The notes under the pieces were generated by a model. That model was given only the letters and a program-made list of their open reading frames with translations, ran no database searches and was not told the origin of the DNA. The position numbers and the translations under genes were made by a program. Positions 32,098-44,425 of a stretch of DNA of 64,000 nucleotides are shown here, piece after piece. Positions within the stretch are counted from its first letter, which is position 1; the number at the start of each line of letters is the position of its first letter. The stretch comes from Humulus lupulus (Eukaryota; Streptophyta; Magnoliopsida; Rosales; Cannabaceae), in contig NC_084795.1 of assembly GCF_963169125.1 (NCBI RefSeq), positions 256,799,042-256,863,041 on the forward strand, written 5' to 3'.

Positions 32098-33990
32098 CTA
32101 CTGGTAGTAACGGCGGAGGTGCTCCGCGTTCCAGGCGCGCGGGACTTTAGATCCGTCGAGTCTCTTTAAGTGATACGTCCCATGGCCCACTTTTTCTTGG
32201 ACTTCGTAGGGGCCTTCCCAGTTGGGTCCGAGGACTCCTACTCCCGGATCCTGCGTAGCAGGAAATACTCTCCGTAGGACTAGATCCCCAACTTCGAATG
32301 TACGGCTCTGGACTCTCATGTTAAAGTGTCGGGCTATCTTGCCTTGGTACATTTTTAGTTGGACCTGCGACTGCTCCCGGAGCTCTTCGATCATGTCCAA
32401 GGACTCCTGGAGGAGGGCATGGTTCCGGGTAGGATCGTAGGTGTCTTGCCTGTGAGAGGGGATCATAGCTTCTACTGGGATGATGGCCTCGCAACCGAAG
32501 GTCATGGAATAAGGCGTGTGCCCCGTCGAAGTTCTCTCTGTTGTGCGATAGGCCCAAAGTACTCGCGGAAGTTCTTCCGGCCAGTGAGCCTTGCAGGCTT
32601 GGAGTTTTTTCTTCAATGTGGTCTTTAATATTTTGTTTACAGCTTCCACTTGCCCATTAGCCTGGGGTCTGGCGACTGCGGAAAAGCTTTTGATAATTCC
32701 ATGCGAAGCACAGAAGTTCGTGAAGTGTTCACTGTCAAACTGCTTTCCGTTGTCGGACACAATTTTCCGTGGAAGCCCAAAACGACACACTATATTCCTG
32801 ATGACAAAATCCAGTGCTTTTTTAGATGTGACCGTGTTCATAGCTTCAGCTTCAGCCCATTTGGTGAAGTAGTCTACCGCGACTATGGCGTACTTCACTC
32901 CACCCTTTCCAGTTGGGAGGGAACCTACTAGGTCAATGCCCCAAACGGCGAACGGCCAGGGGCTGGTCATTAGGGTAATTTCTGTAGGCGGCGCTCGCGG
33001 AACCTTGGCGTACCTCTGGCACTGCTCACACTTCCTGACATAATCCACACAATCCTTCTTCATGGTGGGCCAGAAGTATCCTTGTCGAAGGATCTTTTTG
33101 GAGAGGCTCAGCCCGGAGGTATGATCGCCACAGAAGCCTCCGTGAATCTCATGGATGATGGTGCCGACTTCGGTTCCGGCAACACACCTAAGGAAGGGTA
33201 TGGACAACCCCCTGCGGTAAAGCTTTCCATCCATAACCACGTATCGGGGAGCTTGATATTGGAGCTTCCTTGCGTCAGCTTTATCAGTGGGGAGCTCTCC
33301 GGTGGTGAGAAATCTGAGGATGGGTCCTATCCAGGAGTGGGAATGGTCGATGATGGCGTTTATCCTTCGTGTCTCAGTACTGGGGGCTTCTAAGTGCCCG
33401 ATGGGGACTAAGCCATACTGTTCAATCTCCGGGTCCGTTGCAAGCTTGGCCAGCGTGTCCGCAAGTGAGTTGTGGTCCCGGGGGACCTGGCGGATTTGGT
33501 AGCCTTTGAAATGCTGCAGTAGGTCGCGGGAGAGAGACACGTAGGCAGCCATCCTTTCGCCTTTCGTCTGGTATTCCCCGGATATTTGGTTTACCACAAG
33601 TAGGGAGTCGCTGTATACTTCGATTTTTTGGGCTCCGACTTCTCTGGCCAGTCGTAACCCAGCTAACATGGCTTCGTGTTCTGCCTCATTGTTGGATGCT
33701 GGGAACGCGAAACGGATGGCGCTCTGGAGCTGATGCCCTTGGGGAGATATTAGGATGACCCCCGCTCCAGCTCCTTTTTCATTTGAGGCTCCGTCTACAT
33801 AGACCTTCCAGGTGGGAAGTTCCGGGACAGGATCTTCCGGGAGGTCATTAATTCCCGAGCATTCCACAATAAAGTCCGCAAGAGCTTGACCTTTTATGGA
33901 AACACGTGGTTGGTAGTGGACGTCGAACTGGCTCAGTTCCATGGCCCACTTAAGCAATCTGCCAGAAGACTCGGGCTTGTGCAGGACTTG
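32098..33990 (-). pseudogene. Element B pol, part 2: second RNase H and integrase
   Basis: The same frame as the RT part, separated from it by a TGA at 33991-33993. After LLKWAMELSQFDVHY comes an RNase H with all four acidic positions (WKVYVDGASNE, NNEAEHEAMLAGL, EVYSDSLLVVNQ, DHNSLADTLAKLA). Integrase has HHCC (IHGGFCGDHTSG to KCEQCQRY) and a DDE core: WGIDLVG (about 32940), SDNGKQFD (about 32750), GQVEAVNK (about 32640). It ends with GPNWEGPY and RRYYQ, with no chromodomain. All catalytic residues I can check are present; only the upstream break spoils it. Confidence 0.92.
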
Positions 33991-35343
33991 TCAGAGAGGG
34001 TGGTTGGTGAGTACTTTGATGGTGTGCGCCTGGAAATATGGCCTCAGCTTCCGTGAAGCGATCAGCAAGCAGAGGGAGAGTTTCTCGATCATCGAATATC
34101 TGGACTCGGCGTCCAATAACCTCTTGCTTACGTAATACACAGGGAGCTGGATACGGCCATCTTCCCGGACGAGAGCGGCACTTACTGCGTGCTCAGTCAC
34201 AGCTAAGTATAAGAACAACGCCTCTCCTTCGACAGGTTTGGACAGAATGGGAGCTTGGGTTAAATGTTCTTTGAGGTGTTGGAAGGCTGCTTCGCATTCG
34301 GGGGTCCACTCGAACTTCTTGTTTCCTCGCAACACATTGAAGAAGGGGATACACTTGTCAGTGGCCTTGGATACGAAGCGGCTGAGAGCAGCTATCCTTC
34401 CGGTAACGCTCTGGACATCCTTATGTTTTCGGGGGGAAGGCATATCTATGAACGCCTGTATTTTCTCAGGGTTGGCTTCCACTCCGCGGGAGCTGACAAT
34501 GAAACCGAGGAACTTCCCAGACGAGACCCCGAAAGTACATTTCTTTGGATTTAGTTTCATCCCGTACTTTCGGATCACGGCGAAAGCTTCCTCAAGGTCG
34601 TCACTGTGGTCCCCGGAGGTCTTGGACTTTACCAACATGTCGTCCACGTACACCTCCATGTTCCTCCCCAGTTGGTCCTTGAACATTCTGTTTACCAGAC
34701 GCTGGTACGTCGCCCCAGCATTCTTCAAACCGAAAGGCATGACCACGTAACAGTAGACACCCTTGTCCGTGAGGAAGCTGGTGTGTTCCTGGTCCGCGAC
34801 ATGCATCTTGATCTGGTTGTATCCAGAGTACGCATCCATGAAGGATAAGAGTTCGTACCCAGAAGTAGCGTCTACCATCTGATCGATTCGCGGGAGAGGG
34901 AAACAATCTTTCGGGCAGGCCTTGTTTAGGTCCGTGAAGTCAATGCACATTCTCCAGGACCCATCGGGTTTCGGGACCAGAACTGGGTTGGCCAACCACA
35001 CGGGATAGTGCGACTCCTGGAGAAAGCCTATGGACATCAATTTGTCCACTTCAGCTTTGACGGCTTCAGCTCTCACTGGGTCTAGCGGCCTCCTCTTTTG
35101 GCGAATTGGAGTTGCAGATGGGTCTATGTTGAGTGCGTGGCATGCAACATTGGGATTAATCCCCGTCATATCAGCGTGGCACCATGCCAGGATATCCTGA
35201 TTATCCTTCACAGTGGCCACGATCTTATCTCGAACGGCCGACGGCAGGGTTTTCCCCACCTGAATGACCTTGGTGGGCTCTCCCGGGTTGAGGATCACCT
35301 CTTCGACTTCCTCCATCGGATCTATTGCCTTCTCGATTCCCAC
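33991..35343 (-). pseudogene. Element B pol, part 1: reverse transcriptase and connection
   Basis: 450 codons open from just after the protease. RT motifs: LVPKPDGSWRMCIDFTDLN, SFMDAYSGYNQI, VMPFGLKNAGATYQRLVN, VYVDDMLVKSK (about 34632-34660), FLGFIVSSRGVEANPEKI, then the RNase H-like connection (VLRGNKKFEW, LYLAVTEHAVSAALV). It stops at TGA 33991-33993, where E has Arg (DQPLRPVL). The frame is -1 relative to the protease frame: the junction is in the 22-base overlap 35322-35343, where one base appears missing near GAAGAGTGGG. Either a recent deletion or a frameshift site; E and A read through in one frame here. Confidence 0.92.
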
Positions 35344-38258
35344 TCTTCCGCCAAAGGAATGGCAGCAAACGTCTCTTGGACCGTGTAGACGGATCGGACG
35401 GAGACGTTATAACAGCTCCGTGCACTTCTTTGGTCTCCTCGGAGGGTGCCAATACGCCCATCGTCGCATGGAAACTTCAAACATAAGTGGCGTATCAAGG
35501 TTATGGCCCCACAATCGATCAGGACCGGTCGGCCTAAGATGGCATTATAGGTCGTGGGGCAGTCGACCACCACGAATGTGCTATGCTTGAAGGCACAAGC
35601 GTCGCTTTCTCCTCTGAGGGTGACTGGAAGTTGAATTTTGCCTAATGGCATGAGTGCGTCCCCATTGAAACCTTGAAGCTGGATGGGGCATGGGGCCAGG
35701 TCCGTCTCGGTCAATCCGATCGCGTGGAAGGCCGCTTTGAAGAGGATGTTCACGGAGCTTCCGTTATCGATCAAGATCCGTGAGACCTTCTTATTGGCAA
35801 TCTGGGCTTCCACCACGAGGGGGTCGTTGTGGGGGTAGTGCACATGTCGAGCATCGTCCTCCATGAAGGTGATGGGAAGATCCATCATTCGGGGACGTTG
35901 AGCAGGTGATTGGACCAAGGCGCACATCTCCTCGGCGTGCTCTAACTCCTTCAAGTACCTCTTCTGGGAGTTGCGGGTACTTCCGGCAAGGTGTGGTCCT
36001 CCGGAAATGGTGGCGACGTGTCCGTCAACGGGTGGCGGAGCAAGGCCGGGCGGATATGGGTTGCCTGGTCCTGGAGCCAACAAGGCAATGGGCGCCGGAG
36101 CGGGTGGAGCAGGAAGTGCTGGGAACTGAGACCCGGGAGCTTGGGGGTGACCGGCTCCAGGAGCGCTAGCGGCCCCCCTCTGTCCCGGGGAATATGCAGC
36201 TCCGTGAACTACCCCCTGTCCGGGATAGATAATGGGTATCCTCACCCACTGACCGAGGTGTCCCGCTCTTGCCAGGGACTCGATCTCATCCTTCAGCTGA
36301 AGGCACTCATTCGTGGTGTGCCCCACGTCTCCGTGAAACTCACACCTCTTATTGGAGTCTCGCGGACGCCTTCCTCCGTGAGACACTTTCGGGGGCTTTC
36401 TGTAGTTGACCATATTACAGGTCGCCCGATAGACATTCTCTCGCGAGTCTATCAAACTGGTATATTCCGTGAACTTGGGCTCATAGTCCTTTCGGGGTTT
36501 CTTTGAATGGTCTCCCCGGTTGGAGTTTCTTCCGCTTCGTTTGCTCCGCGATTGGCTCAAATCTCGTTCTGGGGCTTCCGCTTGCGGCTGCGGCATGCCA
36601 GGAGCGATACTACATCCGGTTTGTACTGCTCCGTACCCAGAGAAATGGGTTTGACTCGGCGTCTGAGCAGACGCGGAAGGCCCATACACACTTGGAGTGA
36701 ATCGGGCTCCTGGAAGCGTGAGGGCTGGTGCGGGAGCTTGCGAAGCAAAGCTCGGCGCAGTCACGGAAGGCGTTGGAGCCGGGGGAACTCCAAAGGCCTG
36801 CTGGTAGGCATCCTCAAGGTTGATGATTCCCTGAGCTTTTGACATGAATTCGGACAGTGTTTCTGCCCGCCTCCTTTGCATTTCCCCCCATAGCAGGGAG
36901 CCGACAGTAAGGCCCGATTGAAGGGCGATCAGCTTCATGTCATCGCTGACCTTGGTTTTTGCAGCAGCTTCCATCATTCTCTGAATGAAAGCTTTGAGGT
37001 TCTCAGTGGGTTGCTGCTTGATGTTGGTTAAGGAACCAACCTCCATGTCGTGGTCGCGGGCAGCAATAAACTGCCTCCTAAACGCGGACTGTAGCTCCTT
37101 CCAACTGTGGATCGATCCGGGAGCTAATCTTTTCCACCAGTCCTCCGCGGACTTGGTAAGGGTGAGTGAAAAGCACATGCATTTGGCGTCCTCACTGACA
37201 CGCGCCACTTGCATCATTTTATTGTATTTAGCTAGGTGGGTACGCGGGTCTGTCCTCCCATCATATAATTCTATGTGAGGCATTTTGAAGTTATCCGGGA
37301 GGGACGTTTCCGCGATCCTCCGAATACATGGTTCCGGGTCTTCATCCTCAGAGTCTGACAGGGCCCCACTTTGCTTCCGGACCAGCTTGGTCAAGGCAGC
37401 AATCTGTTCCTCGAGCCTTTTCGTATCACTCTCCGGGAGGTCACGTCCCCGGAGCTTGTCATTAATATGATTTCGGAGGTCATCTCCGCGAGGCCGGGCC
37501 TTTTCTCCTTTGGCGTTTTCATACTTGGCCTCCAACCTTCTTCTTAGGTCCACCGTGGACCAGCTATCCTCGGAGTGCGAGTTCACAGCCCGACCGTCCA
37601 GGTTGACGGAATCACTGGGGCGGTTGTTCCTTCCCCTAGGCCTGGGTGCCTTAGCACCGGGCCCTTTAGGCACAGAGTGCCCCCTTGGGGCTGAAGGACG
37701 TCTGGGCTTAGGAGCGCCAGAGACCTTCTGCGCGCGGGGGGGGCAGTCGGCCTGGTGATTCACGCCTTTAGGAGGTGCAGGGGCGTCAGCGCGCACAGGC
37801 TCTCCAAATTTTTCTTTGCCCTTGTTAGGGGCAGCTTTGGATGGTCCAGCGGCGGCTGGATCCGGCATGGGGGCATCAGCACAACCTAAAACAGAGGCAT
37901 CCTCGTCCGAGTCGCCTAGGTCTCCGAACTTACTTTGGAGGCGCTCCATCATGCGTTGCATTCTTTCGGAGATGCGCTCCTACTCAGCAAGCTTGGCCTT
38001 GGTGGCCACCAGTTCTTCGGCTACTTGGACCAGTTCTGGGTCCTTCTCATAGTAGCAGCCGTCCTTGTAATAACCGTCTTGGACATACTCTTCTTCGTCT
38101 TCTAAGTATGTTGTGTCTTCGGTACTGACCCGATCCTGGCGGGATGTCGGGTCTTCACCTTGGTAGTCCAAGGGTTCGCTTTGCACCACATCTTCCATCA
38201 CGGTATCGGGGTTGACCGTAGCATTTTTGTCAACAGCGGATTTTCTCGTAGTCACCAT
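35322..38258 (-). pseudogene. Element B Gag and protease
   Basis: The start MVTTRKSAV at 38258 matches E (MVTTRSRHG). One TAG at 37980-37982 interrupts the frame at codon 93, in LAE*ERISERM; the rest is open for 879 codons. Gag core: [38 protein letters not shown]. Zinc-knuckle-like [14 protein letters not shown] (CX2HX4HX4C). Ala/Pro-rich linker with [11 protein letters not shown] at 36725-36760, sharing DNA with the 70-bp array. Protease: [13 protein letters not shown] at about 35745-35785 (DNGS in place of DTGS) and NAILGRPVL. Start chosen by homology; an upstream ATG at 38282 would add eight residues. Confidence 0.92.
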
Positions 38259-38324
38259 CTCTTTAGCACGAAGTGAATACAAAAAACGTACACAGAAAAA
38301 GAGCTGACTAACAACTTCCTACAG

Positions 38325-38342
38325 CTCTCAATGAAAGCACCA
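38325..38342 (-). other. Primer-binding site of element B
   Basis: On the - strand TGGTGCTTTCATTGAGAG begins three bases after the LTR, identical to E. Confidence 0.85.
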
Positions 38343-38345
38343 AAA

Positions 38346-39231
38346 TGTTTACCGAGTTTTTCGGAAACGAATAACTAACGGAATAATAAAAAGATAAGAA
38401 CTGTAGAAATGCTGAAATGTAACTAAACAAACAGTGTTTTTACGTGGTTCAAGCATTAACAAGCCCTAGTCCACGAGTCGATGTTATTATACTTGGAAAA
38501 GGTTACAGTAAGATGGCTGGTGCACAAGAACTTCACACACTCACAGTGTTTCTCTCGGGTTCTCTTGAAGAAGATGAAGCTAGAGAGATTTTAGTAGAGT
38601 TTTTGCTATATGATTTGTTCGTCCCTCTTCTTGTAAAATGAAGGGGTCTTTATAGCTAGGGTTTTGGATTAGGGTTTTTCTCTACGTACATGAGTCTTAA
38701 TTACACCAGCCATAAATAGGGATACAATTACTGTAGTAGCATGGCTACAAGACTCTATGTGGTTATATTTACGTGAAAGTATGGGGAACACACAAAGTCA
38801 GCCGTCTTTTCCAAGTTGTCAGCGGAACAGTAGGCGAAAAGGTACCCTTAGGCGTGCTGGGATGTGTGCGGCTTTGACCTGACGGGCGTGTCAGGCGGGA
38901 TCCTGTGTCAGGCGGATATCATTCCAAATATGCCTCCTCCAGGACTCGACCGTTTGGCTTTGTTCCGTGCGAGGCACGGAACTGCTTCCGTGGAGACCAC
39001 TCGAAGAGCTTCTCCTGGAAGGAGCTTCCCCGAAGGATACCCCTTCGGGAGTCCGGGAGAGTTGACGAGTTTCCGTATTGTGTTTGCTTGGAAGAGTAAT
39101 CCGGACACTAAACGGGAGAGGCGAAGCCTTTCTGTTCATCCGCGAGCTCTGGTCACCTACCGTGAAAGACATCGATAATTCTGCTTCCCCGAGGTCATCA
39201 ATCTAAACGCTATCCGGAAATCTGGATAACA
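38346..39231 (-). repeat. LTR of element B (5' LTR in element orientation)
   Basis: 886 bp, the partner of 24576-25461, followed by TSD CGTGG at 39232-39236. Confidence 0.95.
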
Positions 39232-39236
39232 CGTGG

Positions 39237-42136
39237 TACACTCCATGTCCTTACCATAGATCAGGTCCTTTATGTAATTACTCTCTCCTTAACCCAAAAC
39301 ACGCATATATTCCAGCATCACCAGATATCAATCAATTCTTACCTTGTCTTCTGAATTCCTTTCTGATGTGACACCACTCAGTCCGTCTAACCTCAAGTTT
39401 TACTGTTCTCCTCGTCTCTGATGTAGTTGTCTCCCGGAGATGCTTGTGCAATAGATGACGCGCTTACCAGTCTTGTTATGCCTTCAATTCATCAGACACT
39501 CTTCATTAGCTACTTTGCGGCTTCAGATCAATTCTTCTCTTACCTGTCCTTTCTTCTTGTAGCTGTAATCTGAGAACTCATGACGACACCCAACTAACAC
39601 TCCGTAGAACCTTGCCTGACACTCTTCCTTCTGGGTACTAACGTCTTCAGCATAATAATCAGTTGCTTACCATTTCTGTCTGGGAGTAATCCACATGCAC
39701 TGCTCATGAGCTTGAAAGGGACTTGCCCAAACCGTTCACGCATTCTCTGCCTAAAGAACTTACCTGTGCGGCTGCAGCTTGAACCATTCTATAGTCTTTG
39801 TTACCAGTTCCTCACACCCTACCCAGTGTAAACTAGACAATTTCCTGAAATGTTTCTATCCTTGGTTTCCAGCTGGTAATAACCGGGTCATAGATCAATT
39901 CTCGGGGACGTCGTCCCATCTTGTATCCAACATTGTACTTTTCGTTCTAACCCGACGATGCTAACGATCCCCGCAGTGTAACACACTGGCTACACCAGGG
40001 TCAAATTCCTTCGATTGTTTCAATAGACTTTCTGTCGGCCAAAACCGTCTTTTACAACATTCCTTAAACCAATCCTATCTGTAGTCTGACCTTGAAGTAT
40101 TCCCTAAATCTTTCTTTGCATACCTACATAACTTTCCCACTGGTCGGCTCTGTCTCCTTTACGTACTACAGATGATATCCTCAACAATCCATCTGCCAGA
40201 GTTCTAATTCCTTCTCAATAGGTATTACTGTCCTCAGCCTCTCAAATGGCACCTTTGAGGCAACCTCTCTATGTCCATCTCCCTCTCGGAACATTTTCAA
40301 CAACGAGCCCTTCCAGTTCGTTACATTCCCAAAGCATAAGCTCGTCAGTTAAATACTCATCCTCGAGGACTCAGCCTCGAACTTTGAATGTATCGCTGCA
40401 TTCTAGTTCTCCGTTCCCCGCACCATGGGAAATCCATCCTAACATCTCGAGTCATTCTACGTAGAAGTCATGCCCTCACCTGACCTCCTCTCAGGTGGCA
40501 TCCTCTTCTTCATGTGCAAACCAAATAACCTCCTGGTTCCTGTCGCCATCTCGATAACTACCTATTCGATCAGGCTTCTTTCCAATCTCAATCTAGGTGC
40601 CCAAGCATTGTCTGGGGTCCCTTTTACCTAAAAAATCGAGAGTCCGACCTCGCTGCGTCCTATCAACAAAAATACCATCTTATCAATCAGGCTTTTCCCC
40701 CTTACTGGCAAACCAGAAGCCATAGAACTATCCGGGGTTCCTTTAACTCGATTATCACAAATCTATCTTTACTAATTCCATCGAAAGGAAGCACTGCCAA
40801 TGCGGCTCTAGCACTCATGCTCTATACATCAACCATCAGTTCCTCGAACAACATGTCCCTCTCCGCCATCCACATACAGACGATAATTCCTTACATCAGG
40901 GCGGCCCAAATTCCTTAGACTATTCCAGATCTCATATCCTTAAATGGGTCGCCATCCATTCCAGGTACATCCATCAGTATAACTTCTTGAAATGAATTAC
41001 CCGATTCACCAACCCATTGATTTACACTGTTGTTACTCCCAACAGTCCAAACCAAACTTATAAGCCCACCAGTCTCCACGGTTCTAACCATGTCTTTAAA
41101 ATCTCTTCTAACCAAACATCATCTAGGTTCTTTCCAACCCATTAAGCCAGTACCTCAGCCTGAGTGCCATTTCCAGGCATCTCCCTGCCTCAATATTTAA
41201 CACAACCCTCTAATCAGGATCTCTCATCCTCTTAACCAAGGGTGGAATTAACTCTGCTCATCTATTGATAAATTCCTTGTCAACTCGAACTCTCCTCAAA
41301 ACCCGAGGTTAACACCCTTTAAGCCTTTCATTTATTACCCTTTTCTGTCCATACCTCACAGTAAACCATCACCGGTAACCTTACTGTTAAAACATCTAAA
41401 TCAGCCATCTCCTCAGAGAATCCGCTGTTCTTCTATCCCATCTTAACTAACAAACTCCACAGCTTACTCACACACTAGTGACCCTTTGCTGCTGCTCTCA
41501 GGGATAACTAGAGATCTCAACTCCAACTTATATCTAGAATCCCTCTTTTCAACACAATATCGGGTCCCCAACCCTTCTAGGAACAAACAACTCGAGTTCA
41601 TCTATCAAAACTGACCAACTCCTGAACTCTGTGGTTCATACTCTGAATCAACCCACAACTAGATCCAAATATCCACAGGTATAATGCACACACAAGCCTA
41701 TACTAGGTCAAATCCACAATGTCATACATTTAGCTACCAAATTTTTATCACCACTAAGTGTATCCACACTCATCATGCTTCATACAAGCAAATAAACAGA
41801 TATAACATATGAATTTAATTCAGAAAATTAACCACATACGCTCAATATGCGAAAAATTATGCAAATATTCATCCATATGCATAAAAATACTATTCAGCAT
41901 GCATCAATCTCAACATGCAATAATCAAGGGCCCAGCCAAACCGTATCTCCTGCATATGTCAACTCATTACTCATGCTCCATATAAATAAGCAGGCAAACA
42001 GGGCATTCAAACATATATTCAGACATGTTAATCAATCATACCAACCAACCCTGAGTCGAGCTTGTCACTGACAGCGAGCGTACATGTTCGGTCGATCTCC
42101 AGAACCAATAAACCTTGGCTCGCTCTGATACCTAGT
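39237..42136 (-). other. Internal region of element D, right part, with PBS
   Basis: 2.9 kb without a supported frame. At the right end, GCTCTGATACCTAG (42122-42135) is on the - strand a PBS of the initiator-Met type (GGTATCAGAGC), one base from the LTR. A start-like M-P-P-E-R-R sequence on the - strand near 40500 could be a Gag beginning, but it meets stops at once. Confidence 0.65.
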
Positions 42137-44420
42137 TGTAACGCCCTACTACCTTAGAGCCGTTACCAAGTGAGTTTTAAGACAAAACAGTGCAATGAAC
42201 TCGCTAACCGAGGTTTTGAAACGAAAGTGTGACTAATTAAAAGTTAAGGCTGTAATCTTTGAAAATGCGTTGATTCAAAAAAAACTTCTAGTATTAAACA
42301 TTTGGGATCCCAAAATAAGGTTTGAAAACTGTTTACATCTTGAAATAATTTTACAGTTGATCAGTTCTAAATTCATAGGTTATTACAGCCATTTTCGAAT
42401 AAACCCCCAACCAAAGCAGTCGGGCAGGCCAAACATGTACGTGTCGCTTCACGCTCTCCGTACTCATGGTTGGTTGACGCAGCCATTACCCTTACCTGCA
42501 ACACGGAGCACCCGTGAGCCGAAGCCCAGCAAGAAAACTCATGCAGAACATAACATATGCAATTTATACAGTTTATCATAACAAATAATCCACATATAAA
42601 CAAGTCAACCATTAGACTAAGCAAACACGGCCATGCCGCCCCAGAAGCCTTACCAAAACCTGGGGTTTCGGTCCTCACCGTAAGGATATCACATGTATCC
42701 ACCAGGTCCTGCCCTGACTATAAGCATCCCATGTGCTAAGTGTTACTTCCGGCTCCGCTGCCGTACCCGGCCTACGCCGCACTCGGCCCTTGCCGTTCAT
42801 TTCATTATAATCATATATAGCATAAATCATGAAACATTCAAACAATTGCCAATTTATTTAAATCTGCACCCTAACATGTAATGCAATATAGGGCCATGCC
42901 CGGCAATCATCTCATCATGCAACATGCAATATAGGGCCATGCCCGGCAATCACACTATGGGCCCATGCCCTATCCTACGGGTGTTATAGTTTTCTTACAT
43001 GTATCCCGAGCTTCACAATGCACCAAAGTCACGAGCACGGTCCTCTAGCACGAGCCTCTCCAATAGCCTAGTCACAACACACATAAAACAGTTTTTAATA
43101 CTAACCAACCCAAAACCACTTCCCGGGACCAATCCCGCACTCTCGGGACCTCTAAAACCTTAAAACAACACCCCAGAGACATCCCCCGAACCCCCGGAGC
43201 AAAGGCCTAAAATTGCCAAAAATGATATCCTGAAATTGGCCTTGTGCCGTGGCACAACTTTCTTGTGTCGCGGCACCCAGCAAGTCAGGGGCACCACGCC
43301 GCGACACACAAAAACTGTGCCGCGGCACGCCTTCGCAGGCCCAGAATTCTGGGTTTTCCTTCGTGTTTTCACCGAGTTAAAACCTTCCCAAATCATACCA
43401 AACCAATACCCAAACCCCAAAATCAATTTAAGACTTTAAATGGACCATCTAACAACCCATAAACACTAGATTCAAGCTCAAAACACAATCACACTCACAA
43501 ATCCACCCAATTGATTTCAACTTCAACAACTTAAACCCATAGGCCAAAAACACAAACCCAAGCTTGAAAAACCTAAACCATACCTCAAAAATCTTAAACC
43601 ACGACAGATAAAACTCTTAAAATTGTCTAGGATCCTTACCTTTAAGTGGAGAATCCACCCTTTACTTCCTTGAATCCATCTCCAAGTCTCCAAAATCAGC
43701 TCCTTCCCCTCTTCTTCTTCTTCTTCTAGCTTTTCTTTCTCTTTATTTTTAACAAAACCAAACAATGACCAAGCCCCAAACCGTGTACCCCCATATAACC
43801 CAGCTGCCATATATCAAATTCCCAGCCAAATGACCATTTTACCCCTCCTTGCCTATCCTTTCCCAACTAAACCTCAAGGGCACTTAAGTCCTTTTACTTC
43901 TATTTCATTTCTACCATTTTCTATCTAGAACTTGTTACTCTCAACAGTAACTAATGGTTACCCAGGTTACTCAATCACCAATAACCATTACCCGCTAAAT
44001 CTTAATCTTAACCATAAAATTCCCAAAGTACCCCTAGGCTCCTCCCGAGCCGGGTATAGAAATCCTGTTGTGACTCTTAAGTTAACTAGCTCTCTAGGAC
44101 CGTCTCGGCACGTGCATCACAATAATAACACCACACTCACGTGGTACAATTCACAGAATACAATTATCACATATATGCCCTCAGCGGGCTAAAATTACCA
44201 ATCTACCCCTATCATGCAAACGGGGTCCACATGCATAATTATTTCACCTAACATGCATACTAACCACGTAGTCATGCATCTTAATGTTCAGTTAGTCATA
44301 TAACATGCTTTAAATCATAACCATGCATTAAACTCATAAAATCACACATAAATTCCATTATGCCCTCCAGGCACACTAATCAAGGCCCTTGAGCCTTATT
44401 AGCGATTTTGGGTCGTTATA
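42137..44420 (-). repeat. LTR of element D (5' LTR in element orientation)
   Basis: 2,284 bp, TGTAACGCCC to GGTCGTTATA. The last dinucleotide is TA where the partner has CA. It carries a small internal duplication around 42895-42955 (GGGCCATGCCCGGCAATCA twice) that the partner lacks. Followed by TSD GAAAC. Confidence 0.92.
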
Positions 44421-44425
44421 GAAAC

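Larger units (their letters stand above)
24576..39231 (-). mobile_element. Element B: young Tat-type Ty3/gypsy LTR retrotransposon with an intact antisense gene
   Basis: 14,656 bp with two 886-bp LTRs differing at about 4 sites by eye, a perfect TSD, PBS on the - strand beside the right LTR and PPT beside the left. Gag-Pol lies on the - strand (38258 to 32098) with one TAG, one TGA and one frameshift. An uninterrupted spliced gene lies on the + strand (26206-30348). A 70-bp tandem array separates the two converging genes. It is the youngest insertion in the window, nested in D. Confidence 0.95.
18543..44420 (-). mobile_element. Element D: chromovirus-like (Tekay/Del-type) Ty3/gypsy element, host of nested insertions
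   Basis: Two LTRs of about 2.25 kb (18543-20774 and 42137-44420) are flanked by a 5-bp TSD. Orientation is - : a C-rich tract (PPT complement) follows the left LTR and an initiator-Met-type PBS complement (GCTCTGATACC) precedes the right LTR. The 25.9 kb span contains a solo LTR (2.2 kb) and element B (14.7 kb); without them D is about 9.0 kb with about 4.5 kb of internal sequence. I find no gag or pol frame in that remainder, so it looks non-autonomous or eroded. The family assignment rests on LTR length, PBS and LTR character. Confidence 0.85.

Noticed and set aside
37980..37982. Programmed stop read-through in B Gag
   Set aside because: The TAG is at codon 93, far from any Gag-Pol junction; E has no stop at the matching place. 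A simple nonsense change is more likely.
33941..38128. Many + strand ORFs opposite B gag-pol (for example 35991-36506)
   Set aside because: Shadow frames of a real coding region with high GC; no independent features.
42122..42135. Part of a tRNA gene at TGATACC
   Set aside because: It is only the complement of a tRNA 3' end next to an LTR, i.e. a PBS; no tRNA body is present. I found no tRNA or rRNA gene in the window.
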